A stretch of 33,663 nt of DNA, from positions 1 to 33,663 of the forward strand of contig CALWRQ010000018.1 of the NCBI GenBank assembly GCA_944383965.1, in the 5' to 3' direction. Numbering within the stretch: the stretch's first letter is position 1; every line of letters starts with the position of its first letter. Source of the DNA: an uncultured Lachnospiraceae bacterium (lineage in GTDB: Bacteria; Bacillota; Clostridia; Lachnospirales; Lachnospiraceae). The notes below the pieces were generated by a model. It was not told where the DNA came from, searched no databases, and worked only from the letters and a program-made list of their open reading frames with translations. The translations under genes and the position numbers were made by a program. Shown in pieces: positions 23,038 to 31,425 of the stretch.

Positions 23038-26000
23038 GTGACTACACAAAAGTCTGCTAAAAAACAGAAACTGCTGAAGGGAGGAAGCTGTTTCCTTGCC
23101 GCTGCCGTTCTTATGACATCCGTTCCGGAAACGGTTTTTGCAGGAACCCAGGCAGTTTCCGCACTTACGGATTCATCTGAAACCGTACCGGGCGCAGAAG
23201 CGAACAATCAGGACCAGTCATCCGGACAGAATACGGACAAAACGGAATCCGGAAGCCATCAGCAGGAGGTTTCCCAGGATTCTCAGAATAAAGAAGAAAA
23301 TGAGGCCCCATCCTCTGCGGCCCCCTCGGAATCGGAAACAGACACTTCCGAAGAAGGGGATTCGGAAGCATCTCCGACACCGGAACTTCCGGAAGAAACG
23401 CTTCCGGAAGAAGAAAGCCCGTCCGATCCCTCCGCAGGAGAAGGTTCTCCGGAGGAATCTCTGCCGTCAGAAGAACCGGAGGAAGAACTTCCCGGCGGAA
23501 ATACGGAAGAAGAACTTCCGGAAGAATCCCTTCCCGGCGCAGAAACGGATGAGGAGCTTCCCCAGGAATCTGCGCCGTCGGAATCTCCGTCTGAGGAGGT
23601 TCCGGAGGCAGAATCTCCGGCTGAAGAACTGCCTGAGGAAACTGTGCCGGAAACACTTCAGCTGGCAGAACGGGAGGTTCCGGACGGAATTCCCGTAGAT
23701 GAAGCCCATTTCCCGGATGAAGCCTTTCGGAAATGGATCCGGTCTCAGCCTATGGGAAAAGATGAGATCCTGACGGATCAAGAGCTTAAAGACACCACAA
23801 ATATCTACATGAAATATACAGACGTTCAGGATCTGAGCGGAATTGAATACTTCTCTTCCCTTACACGTCTGGTCTGCCAGAACAGCTATCTGGAATCTCT
23901 GGATCTGTCCGGAAATCCTGACCTGGTGCTTGTAGACGTAAGCAGCAACTGTCTCACGGATATTGATCTGTCTGCTCAGTCCCGTCTGGAAGAGCTGAAT
24001 GTGTTTGACAACAAGCTGACTGAACTGGACCTGTCCGCTCTGCAGAAACTGACCCTGGTCAATGCAGGCTGGAATCAGCTGGAGACGATCGATCTGTCTC
24101 ACAACTCTGCACTGCAGGCAGCTGCCCTCAATGACAATTTCCTTACCTCCATTACTCTCCCATCCAATGGAATGGTCCTCCCGATCAAATCCATTGAAGA
24201 GCAGTGGGTGAATGAAGAAGGCTATCGCCTGACAGTGGAATGGCATGATGAGGACGGAACTATTTTTAAGGACAAAATTCCTGCTTCCGGGCAGACGGTT
24301 TATTCACAGAAGACGCCGATCCAGTACAAAGTTGTTTATTACACAGACAACCGTTCCTATCAGAAACTGGAAGAACAGATTTATTCCTATACGGATACGG
24401 TTACTCTTCCCCAGGCGCCGGCAGGACAGAAAGGCTATACTTTTTCCGGATGGAAAACCTCTTCCGGAATCGTTTCCGAAGCAGGAGCATCTCTGGATGG
24501 GCCGCTCACTTCAAAGGACGGAGCAACGATTTCCTTTTTCGGTCAGTGGACCGGAAATCCATACCGGATTGTCTTCCATCCCAATGCGCCGGAAGGAACC
24601 AGCACAGATCAGCCGGAGACCATTCAGGAAATGATCTATGGAACTGCCGAAGCGCTGAACCGGAACCCGTTCCGCCTCATCCCGGACAGCCAGACAAAGG
24701 ATGAATATGAATTTGTCGGCTGGTCTCTTACCCCCGGAACTTCCATCGTCAGATTTTTTGACGGAATGTCTGTTTCGGATCTGACGGCTGAAAACGGGGG
24801 AACCGTAGATCTTTATGCGCAATGGAGAGTCAAACCGGTGCTCCATCAGGTTACCTTTAATGAAAAAATGGGGAACTCTCAGTCCAGAACAACCGTACAG
24901 AATGTACTGGAAAATGAGCAGGCTCAGGAGATCCTTGTGGGAAGCAGAACCGGCTACCGTTTCAAGGGCTGGTATACGAAGGAAGATCTTTCCGAAGAAT
25001 CCAAATATGATTTCAGCAGTACGGTAAACAGTGATCTGACACTTTACGGAGGCTGGTACACGCAGAATTACCGTGTAGATTTTATCTCCGACGGACAGCT
25101 CTATTCCACTTCCTCTGTTCAGATGGATCACCAGGCCGAGCTTCCGGCCGCTCCTGCAAAGGACGGGTTCCGATTTGCAGGATGGTATGAAAATGAAACC
25201 TATTCCGGTTTTCCGTTTGACAGCAGCCGGATTATTACAGAAGATACCACCCTTTACGCCAAGTGGATTCCCCTGGGACGGTACACAGTAAACTTTCATT
25301 CCAACGGCGGCAGCCTTACGGAAAGCCAGACAGTATCGGAAGGCGGCTATGCCGTTGAACCGGAAGCTCCTGTAAGAGAAGGATTCCTGTTCCGCGGATG
25401 GTTTGCTGATTCCGCTCTCACAATTCCGTTTGATTTTGGTGAAGCGGTTCATTATGACCGCAGTGCATACGCCAAATGGGAAAAAGATCATGACGGGGAG
25501 TCCGGGCAGGAGGAAGGAAGTTCCGACCAGCCGGAAAACGGACAGATTCCCGACTCAGGAAATTCTTCTGACAGCTCTTCCGGCGGTTCCTCCGTTTCCG
25601 GAGGAAGCAGCAGTTCCTCAGGAAGTGGATCTTCCTCTGGAGGAGGCGGTTCTTCTTCCGGCGGCGGAGGCGGTTCGGGAAAAGGACCGGGGCCTGCAGA
25701 TACTCCGCTGACAGCGCCTTCTGTCATCTCTTCTCCTCTTCAGGGGAGCTGGATACAGACAGAGGCCGGCTGGACCTTCCAGAGCAGTGACTCTCCGTCT
25801 CCCGTCAATGCCTGGGCCATGATCGGGCAGACCTGGTACCTGTTTGATGAAAACGGGTACATGAGAACAGGATGGTATGAAAGCCAGGATGGGAAAACCT
25901 ATTATCTGGATGGAAGCGGCGCCATGGTGACCGGCTGGGTTTTTGTAAATAACAGTCTGTACTACTTCTATCCTGACGGACAGATGGCAAAAAATACAAC

Positions 26001-26046
26001 CGTAGACGGAATCAGCATTTCCGGCTCCGGACAGAGTCTGCAGTAA
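23038..26046 (+). CDS. Secreted surface protein with LRR, InlB-type B repeats and CW-binding repeats
   Basis: The 1002-residue protein begins at GTG (23038), seven bases after AAGGAGG. A signal peptide ends at about 35 (ETVFAG). A long Glu/Pro/Ser linker runs from 40 to 205. An EF-hand-like lead (DEAHFPDEAFRKWIR to LTDQEL, 221-250) precedes five or so leucine-rich repeats (260-375). Five InlB B-repeat (Listeria-Bacteroides, MucBP-like) units follow at about 428-505, 507-597, 602-673, 678-743 and 748-814, most ending in YAxW or GxW. A Ser/Gly spacer (840-885) leads to CW-binding repeats (902-990), which attach it to the cell wall. Such proteins usually act in adhesion or host contact; the ligand is unknown. 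A bidirectional terminator follows. It faces away from the M60 operon and shares its wall-anchoring module. Confidence 0.92.
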   Translation: MTTQKSAKKQKLLKGGSCFLAAAVLMTSVPETVFAGTQAVSALTDSSETVPGAEANNQDQSSGQNTDKTESGSHQQEVSQDSQNKEENEAPSSAAPSESETDTSEEGDSEASPTPELPEETLPEEESPSDPSAGEGSPEESLPSEEPEEELPGGNTEEELPEESLPGAETDEELPQESAPSESPSEEVPEAESPAEELPEETVPETLQLAEREVPDGIPVDEAHFPDEAFRKWIRSQPMGKDEILTDQELKDTTNIYMKYTDVQDLSGIEYFSSLTRLVCQNSYLESLDLSGNPDLVLVDVSSNCLTDIDLSAQSRLEELNVFDNKLTELDLSALQKLTLVNAGWNQLETIDLSHNSALQAAALNDNFLTSITLPSNGMVLPIKSIEEQWVNEEGYRLTVEWHDEDGTIFKDKIPASGQTVYSQKTPIQYKVVYYTDNRSYQKLEEQIYSYTDTVTLPQAPAGQKGYTFSGWKTSSGIVSEAGASLDGPLTSKDGATISFFGQWTGNPYRIVFHPNAPEGTSTDQPETIQEMIYGTAEALNRNPFRLIPDSQTKDEYEFVGWSLTPGTSIVRFFDGMSVSDLTAENGGTVDLYAQWRVKPVLHQVTFNEKMGNSQSRTTVQNVLENEQAQEILVGSRTGYRFKGWYTKEDLSEESKYDFSSTVNSDLTLYGGWYTQNYRVDFISDGQLYSTSSVQMDHQAELPAAPAKDGFRFAGWYENETYSGFPFDSSRIITEDTTLYAKWIPLGRYTVNFHSNGGSLTESQTVSEGGYAVEPEAPVREGFLFRGWFADSALTIPFDFGEAVHYDRSAYAKWEKDHDGESGQEEGSSDQPENGQIPDSGNSSDSSSGGSSVSGGSSSSSGSGSSSGGGGSSSGGGGGSGKGPGPADTPLTAPSVISSPLQGSWIQTEAGWTFQSSDSPSPVNAWAMIGQTWYLFDENGYMRTGWYESQDGKTYYLDGSGAMVTGWVFVNNSLYYFYPDGQMAKNTTVDGISISGSGQSLQ
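23370..23660 (+). repeat. Degenerate repeats encoding a Pro/Glu linker
   Basis: The palindromic CTTCCGGAAGAA and related GAxCTTCC units recur about every 30-45 bases. They encode repeated LPEE and SLP blocks in the N-terminal linker of the surface protein. Such stretches vary in length between strains. Confidence 0.75.
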
Positions 26047-26054
26047 GCAGTATG

Positions 26055-26106
26055 AAAAAAAGACTGACAGGTCATGCCGAAACGGCAGAGCCTGTCAGTC
26101 TTTTTT
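26055..26106. terminator. Bidirectional terminator between converging genes
   Basis: AGACTGACAGG (26061-26071) pairs perfectly with CCTGTCAGTCT (26091-26101), with an inner TGCCG/CGGCA stem. A T run follows on the plus strand (26101-26106) and on the minus strand (26055-26061). It ends the surface protein gene and the reductase gene that converges on it. Confidence 0.92.
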
Positions 26107-26112
26107 ATCGGG

Positions 26113-27072
26113 TCAGAACAGATCTTTCCAATGGCTTACCTTATTCTTCCAGACGTAGCTGTACTGATCCAGCAGATCTCTGACTTCCAGAGGTTTTCGA
26201 CCGGTGAGGAGCTCCACATCATGAGTCACCACACCCATCTGTCCTTCAGAAATGCCTGCCTCATTGGTAATCATATCATTGCTGCAGAACGGGACAGGCG
26301 CCTGGGAAAAGTCCCCATCCGTTGTTTCCGGAATGTGAAGTGCTTCCAGATATTCCTTGAATTCTTTTTCATCCATAGGACGGTACACAAAAGGAATCCC
26401 GGACTTTTCTGCAATCATTCCGCAGATCTCTCTCTGGCTCAGGGGAATGGTGCTGGTAAGATCGTAGGCTCTGCCCGGTTCTCCCTTTCCGAGAAGCAGC
26501 GCTGCGCCGCATCTGGCACTGTCGTCTTTTGCGATGCTTGTGACTTTACCCTCTCCTGCTGTGGTTCCCCATACGTTGTGGCTCAGCATGGCAAGCATGA
26601 CAGACGTGGTCAGATAATTTTCCATGTAAAGATTATTCCGCATGATATTATATTCGATTCCGCATTCTGCCAGCATTTTTTCCGTCGCTCTGTGGTCGGG
26701 AAGAACATACTGATTATAGCCCTCCCGGTCTGCCCCGAAAAAGGAGGTATAGGTGATGTGCCGGATACCTGCTCTCTTGCACGCCGCAATCACTTTTCTG
26801 TGCTGTTCCACTCTTTTCGGTCCGTTGATAATGCTGGAAATAAAGAACAGCCGGTCTGCCCCGCAAAACGCTTCAGCCATCTGATCTTCCCTGTCATAAT
26901 TGGCTTCCCGCACTTCCACTCCCTTCTGCTCCCACTGAGCTTTTTTGCTTTCCGGAAGCCGCTTCAGGTCCGGGCAGGTAAAAATCAGGCTGCTTCCATC
27001 CACTTCCTTCAGCATATTTTCCGCCACTCTTCCAGCCAGTTTTCCGTCGGCTCCTGTTACTAAATATTTCAT
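26113..27072 (-). CDS. NmrA/QorB-like NAD(P)-binding oxidoreductase
   Basis: The 319-residue protein starts with a Rossmann fold (MKYLVTGADGKLAGRV; nucleotide loop GADGKLAG at 7-14). It has the NmrA-family order: ANYDRED (58-64), ADRLFFISS, then KRAGIRHITYTSFFGAD before the substrate region. It lacks the YxxxK catalytic pair of classical SDRs. Family members bind or reduce quinones, or act as NAD(P) redox sensors. The gene is paired with a MarR-family regulator and has the same palindrome upstream (27087-27103) as that regulator. This suggests inducible control by an electrophile, quinone or phenolic compound, by analogy with known MarR-reductase pairs; the inducer is unknown. Confidence 0.82.
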   Translation of the reverse strand: MKYLVTGADGKLAGRVAENMLKEVDGSSLIFTCPDLKRLPESKKAQWEQKGVEVREANYDREDQMAEAFCGADRLFFISSIINGPKRVEQHRKVIAACKRAGIRHITYTSFFGADREGYNQYVLPDHRATEKMLAECGIEYNIMRNNLYMENYLTTSVMLAMLSHNVWGTTAGEGKVTSIAKDDSARCGAALLLGKGEPGRAYDLTSTIPLSQREICGMIAEKSGIPFVYRPMDEKEFKEYLEALHIPETTDGDFSQAPVPFCSNDMITNEAGISEGQMGVVTHDVELLTGRKPLEVRDLLDQYSYVWKNKVSHWKDLF

Positions 27073-27086
27073 ATACGCTCTCCTTT

Positions 27087-27103
27087 CAGTCGCTTGCGAC
27101 TTA
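27087..27103 (-). promoter_or_regulatory. Probable MarR operator ahead of the reductase gene
   Basis: AGTCGCTTGCGACT (27088-27101) is a perfect palindrome except for the central dinucleotide, and it resembles the element ahead of the MarR gene (TAAGTCGCTTACAACTTA, 27549-27566). It lies 15 bases upstream of the reductase ATG. Confidence 0.75.
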
Positions 27104-27120
27104 TTGAAACAAAAAAATAA

Positions 27121-27531
27121 CTATGTCATATTCCGGATCAGCCTGTCAATCATGCCGGAAAGAATCCCGATCTCTTTTTCGCTCATGCCGCTGAAAAGAC
27201 GCTCCTGGATCCTGCCGGTTTTTTTCCTGATGGAATATACCAGAGACTCACTTCTGGATGTAAGAACAATTTTTTTGTACCGTCGGTCGCTCTCCAGCGG
27301 TTCGGTTGCCACCAGTCCTTTTTCTTCCAGACGGTTTAAAATACTGCTCATGGTAGGATGAGTCAGCCCCAGCCCATGTTCAATATCCTTCTGACACACT
27401 TCCTGATCGCAATTTCTGTGCAGATAGCCGATTACGGTTGCCTGGGTATAGGTGATGCCCAGCTCTGCCATTTCCTGATTCAGGACTCTCTCAATGGCTG
27501 TATTCAGGATCTTGAATTCCATGATATCCAT
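27121..27531 (-). CDS. MarR-family transcriptional regulator
   Basis: The 136-residue protein has the winged-helix layout of MarR: an N-terminal dimerisation helix, then TYTQATVIGYLHRN, the recognition helix HPTMSSILNRLEEKGLV, and the wing with ESDRRYKKIVLT. The C-terminal helices complete the dimer. The ATG at 27531 was chosen because TTTGGAGG lies upstream; an in-frame TTG five codons earlier overlaps that ribosome site. A TTGACA/TAAAAT promoter with a palindrome against its -10 box points to self-repression. The reductase gene starts 48 bases downstream with the same palindrome, so it is the likely target. The ligand is unknown. Confidence 0.9.
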   Translation of the reverse strand: MDIMEFKILNTAIERVLNQEMAELGITYTQATVIGYLHRNCDQEVCQKDIEHGLGLTHPTMSSILNRLEEKGLVATEPLESDRRYKKIVLTSRSESLVYSIRKKTGRIQERLFSGMSEKEIGILSGMIDRLIRNMT

Positions 27532-27548
27532 AAGTTCTTCCTCCAAAT

Positions 27549-27594
27549 TAAGTCGCTTACAACTTATTTTAGCTCATTCCCGGGGAAATGTCAA
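27549..27594 (-). promoter_or_regulatory. Promoter and probable operator of the MarR gene
   Basis: On the minus strand TTGACA (27589-27594) and TAAAAT (27566-27571) are spaced by 17 bases. The near-palindrome TAAGTTGTAAGCGACTTA (27549-27566) begins at the last base of the -10 box. A dimeric regulator bound here would block transcription start. Confidence 0.8.
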
Positions 27595-27602
27595 CCGAAA
27601 GA

Positions 27603-27637
27603 GGCAGACATGCTCTGAAAACAGAGCTGTGTCTGCC
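27603..27637 (-). terminator. Hairpin after the hydroxyacid dehydrogenase gene
   Basis: GGCAGACA (27603-27610) pairs with TGTCTGCC (27630-27637), and an inner GCTCTG/CAGAGC stem closes on an AAAA loop. The stem is strong, but the T tract on the minus strand is poor (CTCTTTC), so termination may be partial. It stands between this gene and the MarR promoter. Confidence 0.6.
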
Positions 27638-27646
27638 CTAAACCGT

Positions 27647-28615
27647 TTACTTTCTTCTGCGGTAACCTGTCTGAAAATCCACCTGATTTCTCATCCGCTC
27701 CCGGTCTCCGTTCAGATAAGCTTCCAGATTTTCCCCGAAAATCCGGATGATCCTCTCAAATGTTTCCGGAAGGTGATACTGGCCGGAAATATGTGGGGTA
27801 ATGAGCATCCGCGGAGCGTCCCATAAGGGGTGATCAGAAGGAAGAGGTTCCGGATCCGTCACATCCACCGCGCATCCGCCCAGATGACCTTCCTGCAGTA
27901 CCCGGCACAGCGCATCCGTATCGATGGCATTGCCTCTTCCTGCATTGATCAGGAATGCACCGGGCTTCATCATGCGGAGCCGCTGTTCGTTCATGATATG
28001 TGCCGTCTGAGGCGTGTTCGGAAGGGAAAGAGCCACGAAATCAGCTCTCGGAAGAAGTTCCTCCAGCTGATCTGCCGTATGGAGCTCATCCAGATAATCC
28101 GGCTTCTCTCCTGCTGTTCTGCGCAGTCCGATGGTGTAGCTGCCCAGCGCCTTCATCCGTTTCGCATATTCGCTTCCAATATCTCCCAGTCCTACCACAA
28201 GTGTGACGGAACCGAAAACAGAGGTTACTTTTCCGTGATCCTCCCACTGGTGCTTCTGCTGACTGGCATAATACTGATAAAGTTTGTTCTGAAGATTAAA
28301 GGATACGGCCACCATATACTCGGACACGGCCAGTCCATAGGCACCTGTGGCATTGGTCAGGAGTGTTCCGGGCTTCAGAACTCCCGGACGGCAGTACTGG
28401 TCTGCACCCGCTGAATTCAGCTGGAGCCATTCCAGCTTTTCTGCATGGGAAAGCAGTCCGGCAGGTACATTTCCCAGAATGATCGGAACGTCCTTCAGAT
28501 CCTCTGCCCTTACTTCTCCCGCCGGAATATAGCGAAATTCGCAGCCCTTCCCCTTTTCTGCAAGATACTGTTTATGCCGTTCCTGTGCCGGCACAGTTAC
28601 CAATATGTGTTTCAT
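27647..28615 (-). CDS. D-2-hydroxyacid dehydrogenase family protein
   Basis: The 322-residue cytoplasmic NAD(P)-dependent enzyme interconverts 2-oxoacids and D-2-hydroxyacids. The nucleotide loop VVGLGDIGSEY is at 140-150. The catalytic triad is Arg227 in NAGRG, Glu256 in DPEPLP and His275 in TPHISG. The substrate-domain motif is LNSAGAD (66-72). The ATG at 28615 follows GGAGGAAT; the longer frame upstream crosses its own promoter (28670-28698). The substrate is not evident from sequence. It diverges from the serine hydrolase gene, and the 257-base gap holds both promoters. Confidence 0.88.
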   Translation of the reverse strand: MKHILVTVPAQERHKQYLAEKGKGCEFRYIPAGEVRAEDLKDVPIILGNVPAGLLSHAEKLEWLQLNSAGADQYCRPGVLKPGTLLTNATGAYGLAVSEYMVAVSFNLQNKLYQYYASQQKHQWEDHGKVTSVFGSVTLVVGLGDIGSEYAKRMKALGSYTIGLRRTAGEKPDYLDELHTADQLEELLPRADFVALSLPNTPQTAHIMNEQRLRMMKPGAFLINAGRGNAIDTDALCRVLQEGHLGGCAVDVTDPEPLPSDHPLWDAPRMLITPHISGQYHLPETFERIIRIFGENLEAYLNGDRERMRNQVDFQTGYRRRK

Positions 28616-28669
28616 ATTCCATTCCTCCATTTGCTGAATCCTTCCCTTTTCAGGAAAACGTCTGTTCCT

Positions 28670-28698
28670 ATTATAAGTTCTATTGGAAAAAATGTCTA
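28670..28698 (-). promoter_or_regulatory. Promoter of the hydroxyacid dehydrogenase gene
   Basis: On the minus strand TAGACA (28693-28698) and TATAAT (28670-28675) are spaced by 17 bases. Confidence 0.8.
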
Positions 28699-28778
28699 AT
28701 ACATCTTTCTGAAAATATAATACGACTTCTTTTGTTTTCAAAAAACACCGAACAGGAGATGAAGCATTTCAGAAACTG

Positions 28779-28787
28779 TGCTATACT
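28779..28787 (+). promoter_or_regulatory. Extended -10 promoter of the serine hydrolase gene
   Basis: TGCTATACT (28779-28787) matches the extended -10 form; no clear -35 box is present. It lies about 85 bases before the start codon. Confidence 0.55.
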
Positions 28788-28872
28788 GAACAGGAAAGGA
28801 ACCATGATCCGCCGCAATAAAGCCGGGCGGTCATGGGACGGACAAATGCTGTAAAAACGGAGGTGTGTTGTT

Positions 28873-29799
28873 ATGCTGCATGAAGTGAAATTTCCGTCAT
28901 TCAATGAACGGGACACAGTTTATGGCTGGATCTATGTTCCTGCTGCCCGGCCGAAAGCAGTTGTTCAGCTGATCCATGGTTTCGGAGAGCATTCCCGGAG
29001 ATATCTTCATATGATTTCTGCATTTGTGGATGCCGGCTATATCGTAGCTGCCGATGATCATGTGGGACACGGAAAAACTGCTGTTGAAAATCATACCTGG
29101 GGAGATTGGGGAGACAAAGGCTGTCATACCATGATGGAGGACGAACACAGGCTGAAGGAGATCGTATGTGAAAAATATCCGGGATTGCCCTATTTCCTGT
29201 TCGGGCACAGTATGGGGTCCTTTATTGCGAGAGATTACGCAGCCAAATACGGAAACGATCTTGCCGGTGTGACCATCTGCGGCACAGCGGGTGTCTTCCG
29301 CGGTGCTGCAGAAGCAGTTTCCGCTCTCGAGAAAGCAGTAGCATCCGGTCACGGAGAAGAAAGCGATCCCCGCTTCACGGTTCAGCTCATGGGCTGGATG
29401 GGAGAACGCTGCGGCAGAATTACGCTGGGAAATGAGTGGATCTGCTCTGATCCCTATGTACAGACAGACCATGCAGAGGATCCTTTTGACGCATTTACCA
29501 AGCCGGTCCAGAACCGGTCGCTTCTCAGCTTTGCTCAGATGATGGAAGTGATCACCGGCCCTCAGTGGGCGGAACACGTTCCCAAAACACTTCCCTTCTA
29601 TAATATAGGAGGCGATCAGGATCCGGTAGGAGAATATGGAAAAGGAATCTATGAAGTTTCCAACTGGCTGTACGATACGGGGCACAGGGTAAAAACCAGA
29701 GTTTATCCCGGATACCGCCATGAAATTCACAACTATCGGGAAATCCGCAATGAAGTAGAGCAGGGAATCATTGATTTTATGGACAGTCTGATAAAGTGA
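28873..29799 (+). CDS. Alpha/beta-hydrolase, lysophospholipase/monoacylglycerol lipase type
   Basis: The 308-residue protein has the serine hydrolase fold. HGFGEHSRRY (35-44) carries the oxyanion region typical of the monoacylglycerol lipase group. The nucleophile elbow GHSMGS (111-116) gives Ser113. The acid is Asp250 (or Asp248) in GGDQDPVG and the base is His283 in GYRHEIHN. No signal peptide is seen, so it acts in the cytoplasm. The natural ester is not known. The ATG at 28873 follows GGAGG. A hairpin terminator follows the gene. Confidence 0.9.
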   Translation: MLHEVKFPSFNERDTVYGWIYVPAARPKAVVQLIHGFGEHSRRYLHMISAFVDAGYIVAADDHVGHGKTAVENHTWGDWGDKGCHTMMEDEHRLKEIVCEKYPGLPYFLFGHSMGSFIARDYAAKYGNDLAGVTICGTAGVFRGAAEAVSALEKAVASGHGEESDPRFTVQLMGWMGERCGRITLGNEWICSDPYVQTDHAEDPFDAFTKPVQNRSLLSFAQMMEVITGPQWAEHVPKTLPFYNIGGDQDPVGEYGKGIYEVSNWLYDTGHRVKTRVYPGYRHEIHNYREIRNEVEQGIIDFMDSLIK

Positions 29800-29811
29800 T
29801 ATCCTTATTTT

Positions 29812-29842
29812 CACGCCGGGGAAAATTCCCCGGTGTTTTTTC
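29812..29842 (+). terminator. Terminator of the serine hydrolase gene
   Basis: GCCGGGGAA and TTCCCCGG form a perfect GC-rich stem (29815-29832), followed by GTG and six T on the plus strand. Confidence 0.9.
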
Positions 29843-29863
29843 GTATACTTTTGCGCGGTAATG

Positions 29864-29872
29864 TGGTATTAT
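29864..29872 (+). promoter_or_regulatory. Extended -10 promoter of the AGCS transporter gene
   Basis: TGGTATTAT (29864-29872) has the TGn extension; no strong -35 box is found. It lies 22 bases past the hydrolase terminator and about 50 before the start codon. Confidence 0.5.
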
Positions 29873-29923
29873 AGAAGAACTGACGTCAAAAAAACGATCA
29901 AACAAAAGAAAAGGAATGAATGT

Positions 29924-31324
29924 ATGCTGCAAACAATTGAAACCATCAACCGCGCGGTCAACAGCTTCGTCTGGGGAGTTCCCGCCATGGTCTGCATTAT
30001 CGGAGTAGGCCTCTATCTCAGTTTCCGCACAGGATTTATTCAGATCCGCAAATTTGTATATGCCATGCAGACTACCATCGGACGGATGTTCCGTAAACGG
30101 GAAGCATCCGACGGTTCTCTGACTCCCTTTCAGGCTGTATGCACTGCCCTGGCCGCAACGGTAGGTACCGGTAATATCGCAGGAGTTGCCGGTGCCATCG
30201 CCATCGGCGGTCCGGGCTCCATATTCTGGATGTGGGTTTCCGCATTTCTGGGAATGTGCACCAAATTTTCCGAAGTTACTCTTGCTGTCTATTACCGTGA
30301 GCGGAATGTACAGGGAGATCTGGTGGGCGGACCGATGTACTACATCAAAAACGGCCTTGACAGAAAGTGGCACTGGCTGGCCGTTCTTTTTTCCGTATTC
30401 GGTGTACTGACAGTATTCGGAACGGGAAATGCCACCCAAATCAACACGATTACCACCGCCATCAATTCCGCACTGCTGAACTATCATATTATTTCTTCGG
30501 ATGTGCTGCCGGTGAGCAATCTGGTACTGGGAATTCTGCTGACCATACTGATAGGAATGGTTCTTCTCGGCGGAATCAAGCGGATCGGAATGGTAACTGA
30601 AAAACTGGTGCCGTTCATGGCCCTGTTTTATATTATCCTTGCACTGGGAGTGGTATTCCTCAATGCCGGGCAGATCCCCTCCGTATTCGCTTCCATTTTT
30701 GCCGGGGCATTTCAGCCTTCCGCAGTAACCGGCGGCGTAGTGGGAAGTCTGTTCCTCAGTATGAAAAAGGGAGTATCCCGCGGAATCTTCTCCAATGAAG
30801 CCGGTCTGGGAACCGGTTCCATCGCCCACGCCTGCGCCGATACGAGAAAGCCTGTCAAGCAGGGATTTTTCGGAATTTTTGAAGTCTTTATGGATACGAT
30901 CATCATCTGTACTCTGACAGCTCTTGTGATTCTGTGCAGCGGAGTTCCCGTTCCCTACGGAGCGGATGCGGGAGCAGAACTGACCATCCAGGGCTTCACT
31001 TCCACCTACGGAAACTGGGTGTCCATTTTTACGGCAGTAGCTCTCTGCTGCTTTGCCTTTTCCACTATCATCGGATGGGGATTATACGGCGCCCGCTGCA
31101 TTGAGTTCCTGTTTTCAGACAAAGTGATACGGCCTTTCATGGTTGTCTATTCTCTGGTCGCCATTTTAGGAGCAACCATGGATCTTGGACTGCTCTGGAG
31201 CATTGCAGAAACCTTCAATGGGCTGATGGCCATTCCCAACCTGATTGCCTTATTCCTCCTTTCCGGAACAGTGGTAACGCTTGTAAAGGAATATTTTCTT
31301 ACAGAAGGAGCAGACGGATCATAA
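29924..31324 (+). CDS. Alanine/glycine:cation symporter family protein (AGCS)
   Basis: The 466-residue membrane protein has about eleven hydrophobic helices and the family signature ALAATVGTGNIAGVAGAI (near 72-89) with GGPGSIFWMW following. YYIKNGL and the later SRGIFSNEAGLGTGSIAHA are further AGCS landmarks. Members take up alanine or glycine with sodium (or protons). The ATG at 29924 was chosen for its AAGGA box; an upstream in-frame ATG at 29861 lies inside the promoter. It forms a single-gene unit. Confidence 0.95.
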   Translation: MLQTIETINRAVNSFVWGVPAMVCIIGVGLYLSFRTGFIQIRKFVYAMQTTIGRMFRKREASDGSLTPFQAVCTALAATVGTGNIAGVAGAIAIGGPGSIFWMWVSAFLGMCTKFSEVTLAVYYRERNVQGDLVGGPMYYIKNGLDRKWHWLAVLFSVFGVLTVFGTGNATQINTITTAINSALLNYHIISSDVLPVSNLVLGILLTILIGMVLLGGIKRIGMVTEKLVPFMALFYIILALGVVFLNAGQIPSVFASIFAGAFQPSAVTGGVVGSLFLSMKKGVSRGIFSNEAGLGTGSIAHACADTRKPVKQGFFGIFEVFMDTIIICTLTALVILCSGVPVPYGADAGAELTIQGFTSTYGNWVSIFTAVALCCFAFSTIIGWGLYGARCIEFLFSDKVIRPFMVVYSLVAILGATMDLGLLWSIAETFNGLMAIPNLIALFLLSGTVVTLVKEYFLTEGADGS

Positions 31325-31356
31325 GGAAACCAATCCTATATTTATGCTCCACTGAT

Positions 31357-31395
31357 CAGGAACCGGTGTGTTCTGCTTCAGTCACACCGGCTCCT
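31357..31395. terminator. Hairpin between converging transporter and reductase genes
   Basis: CAGGAACCGGTGTG (31357-31370) and CACACCGGCTCCTG (31383-31396 approx.) form a long stem with one mismatch. The T tract is weak on both strands (GCTTTA on plus), so termination may be incomplete; its place between converging genes is the main support. Confidence 0.6.
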
Positions 31396-31425
31396 GCTTT
31401 ATGTCTTCCGTGTTTCTCTTTTGCT

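Noticed and set aside
24511..25491. A 326-residue minus-strand frame opposite the InlB-repeat region
   Set aside because: The plus strand has a full signal peptide, repeats and terminator; the antisense frame has none of these.
29777..30829. A 350-residue minus-strand frame opposite the AGCS transporter
   Set aside because: It is an antisense shadow of a well-conserved membrane protein gene.
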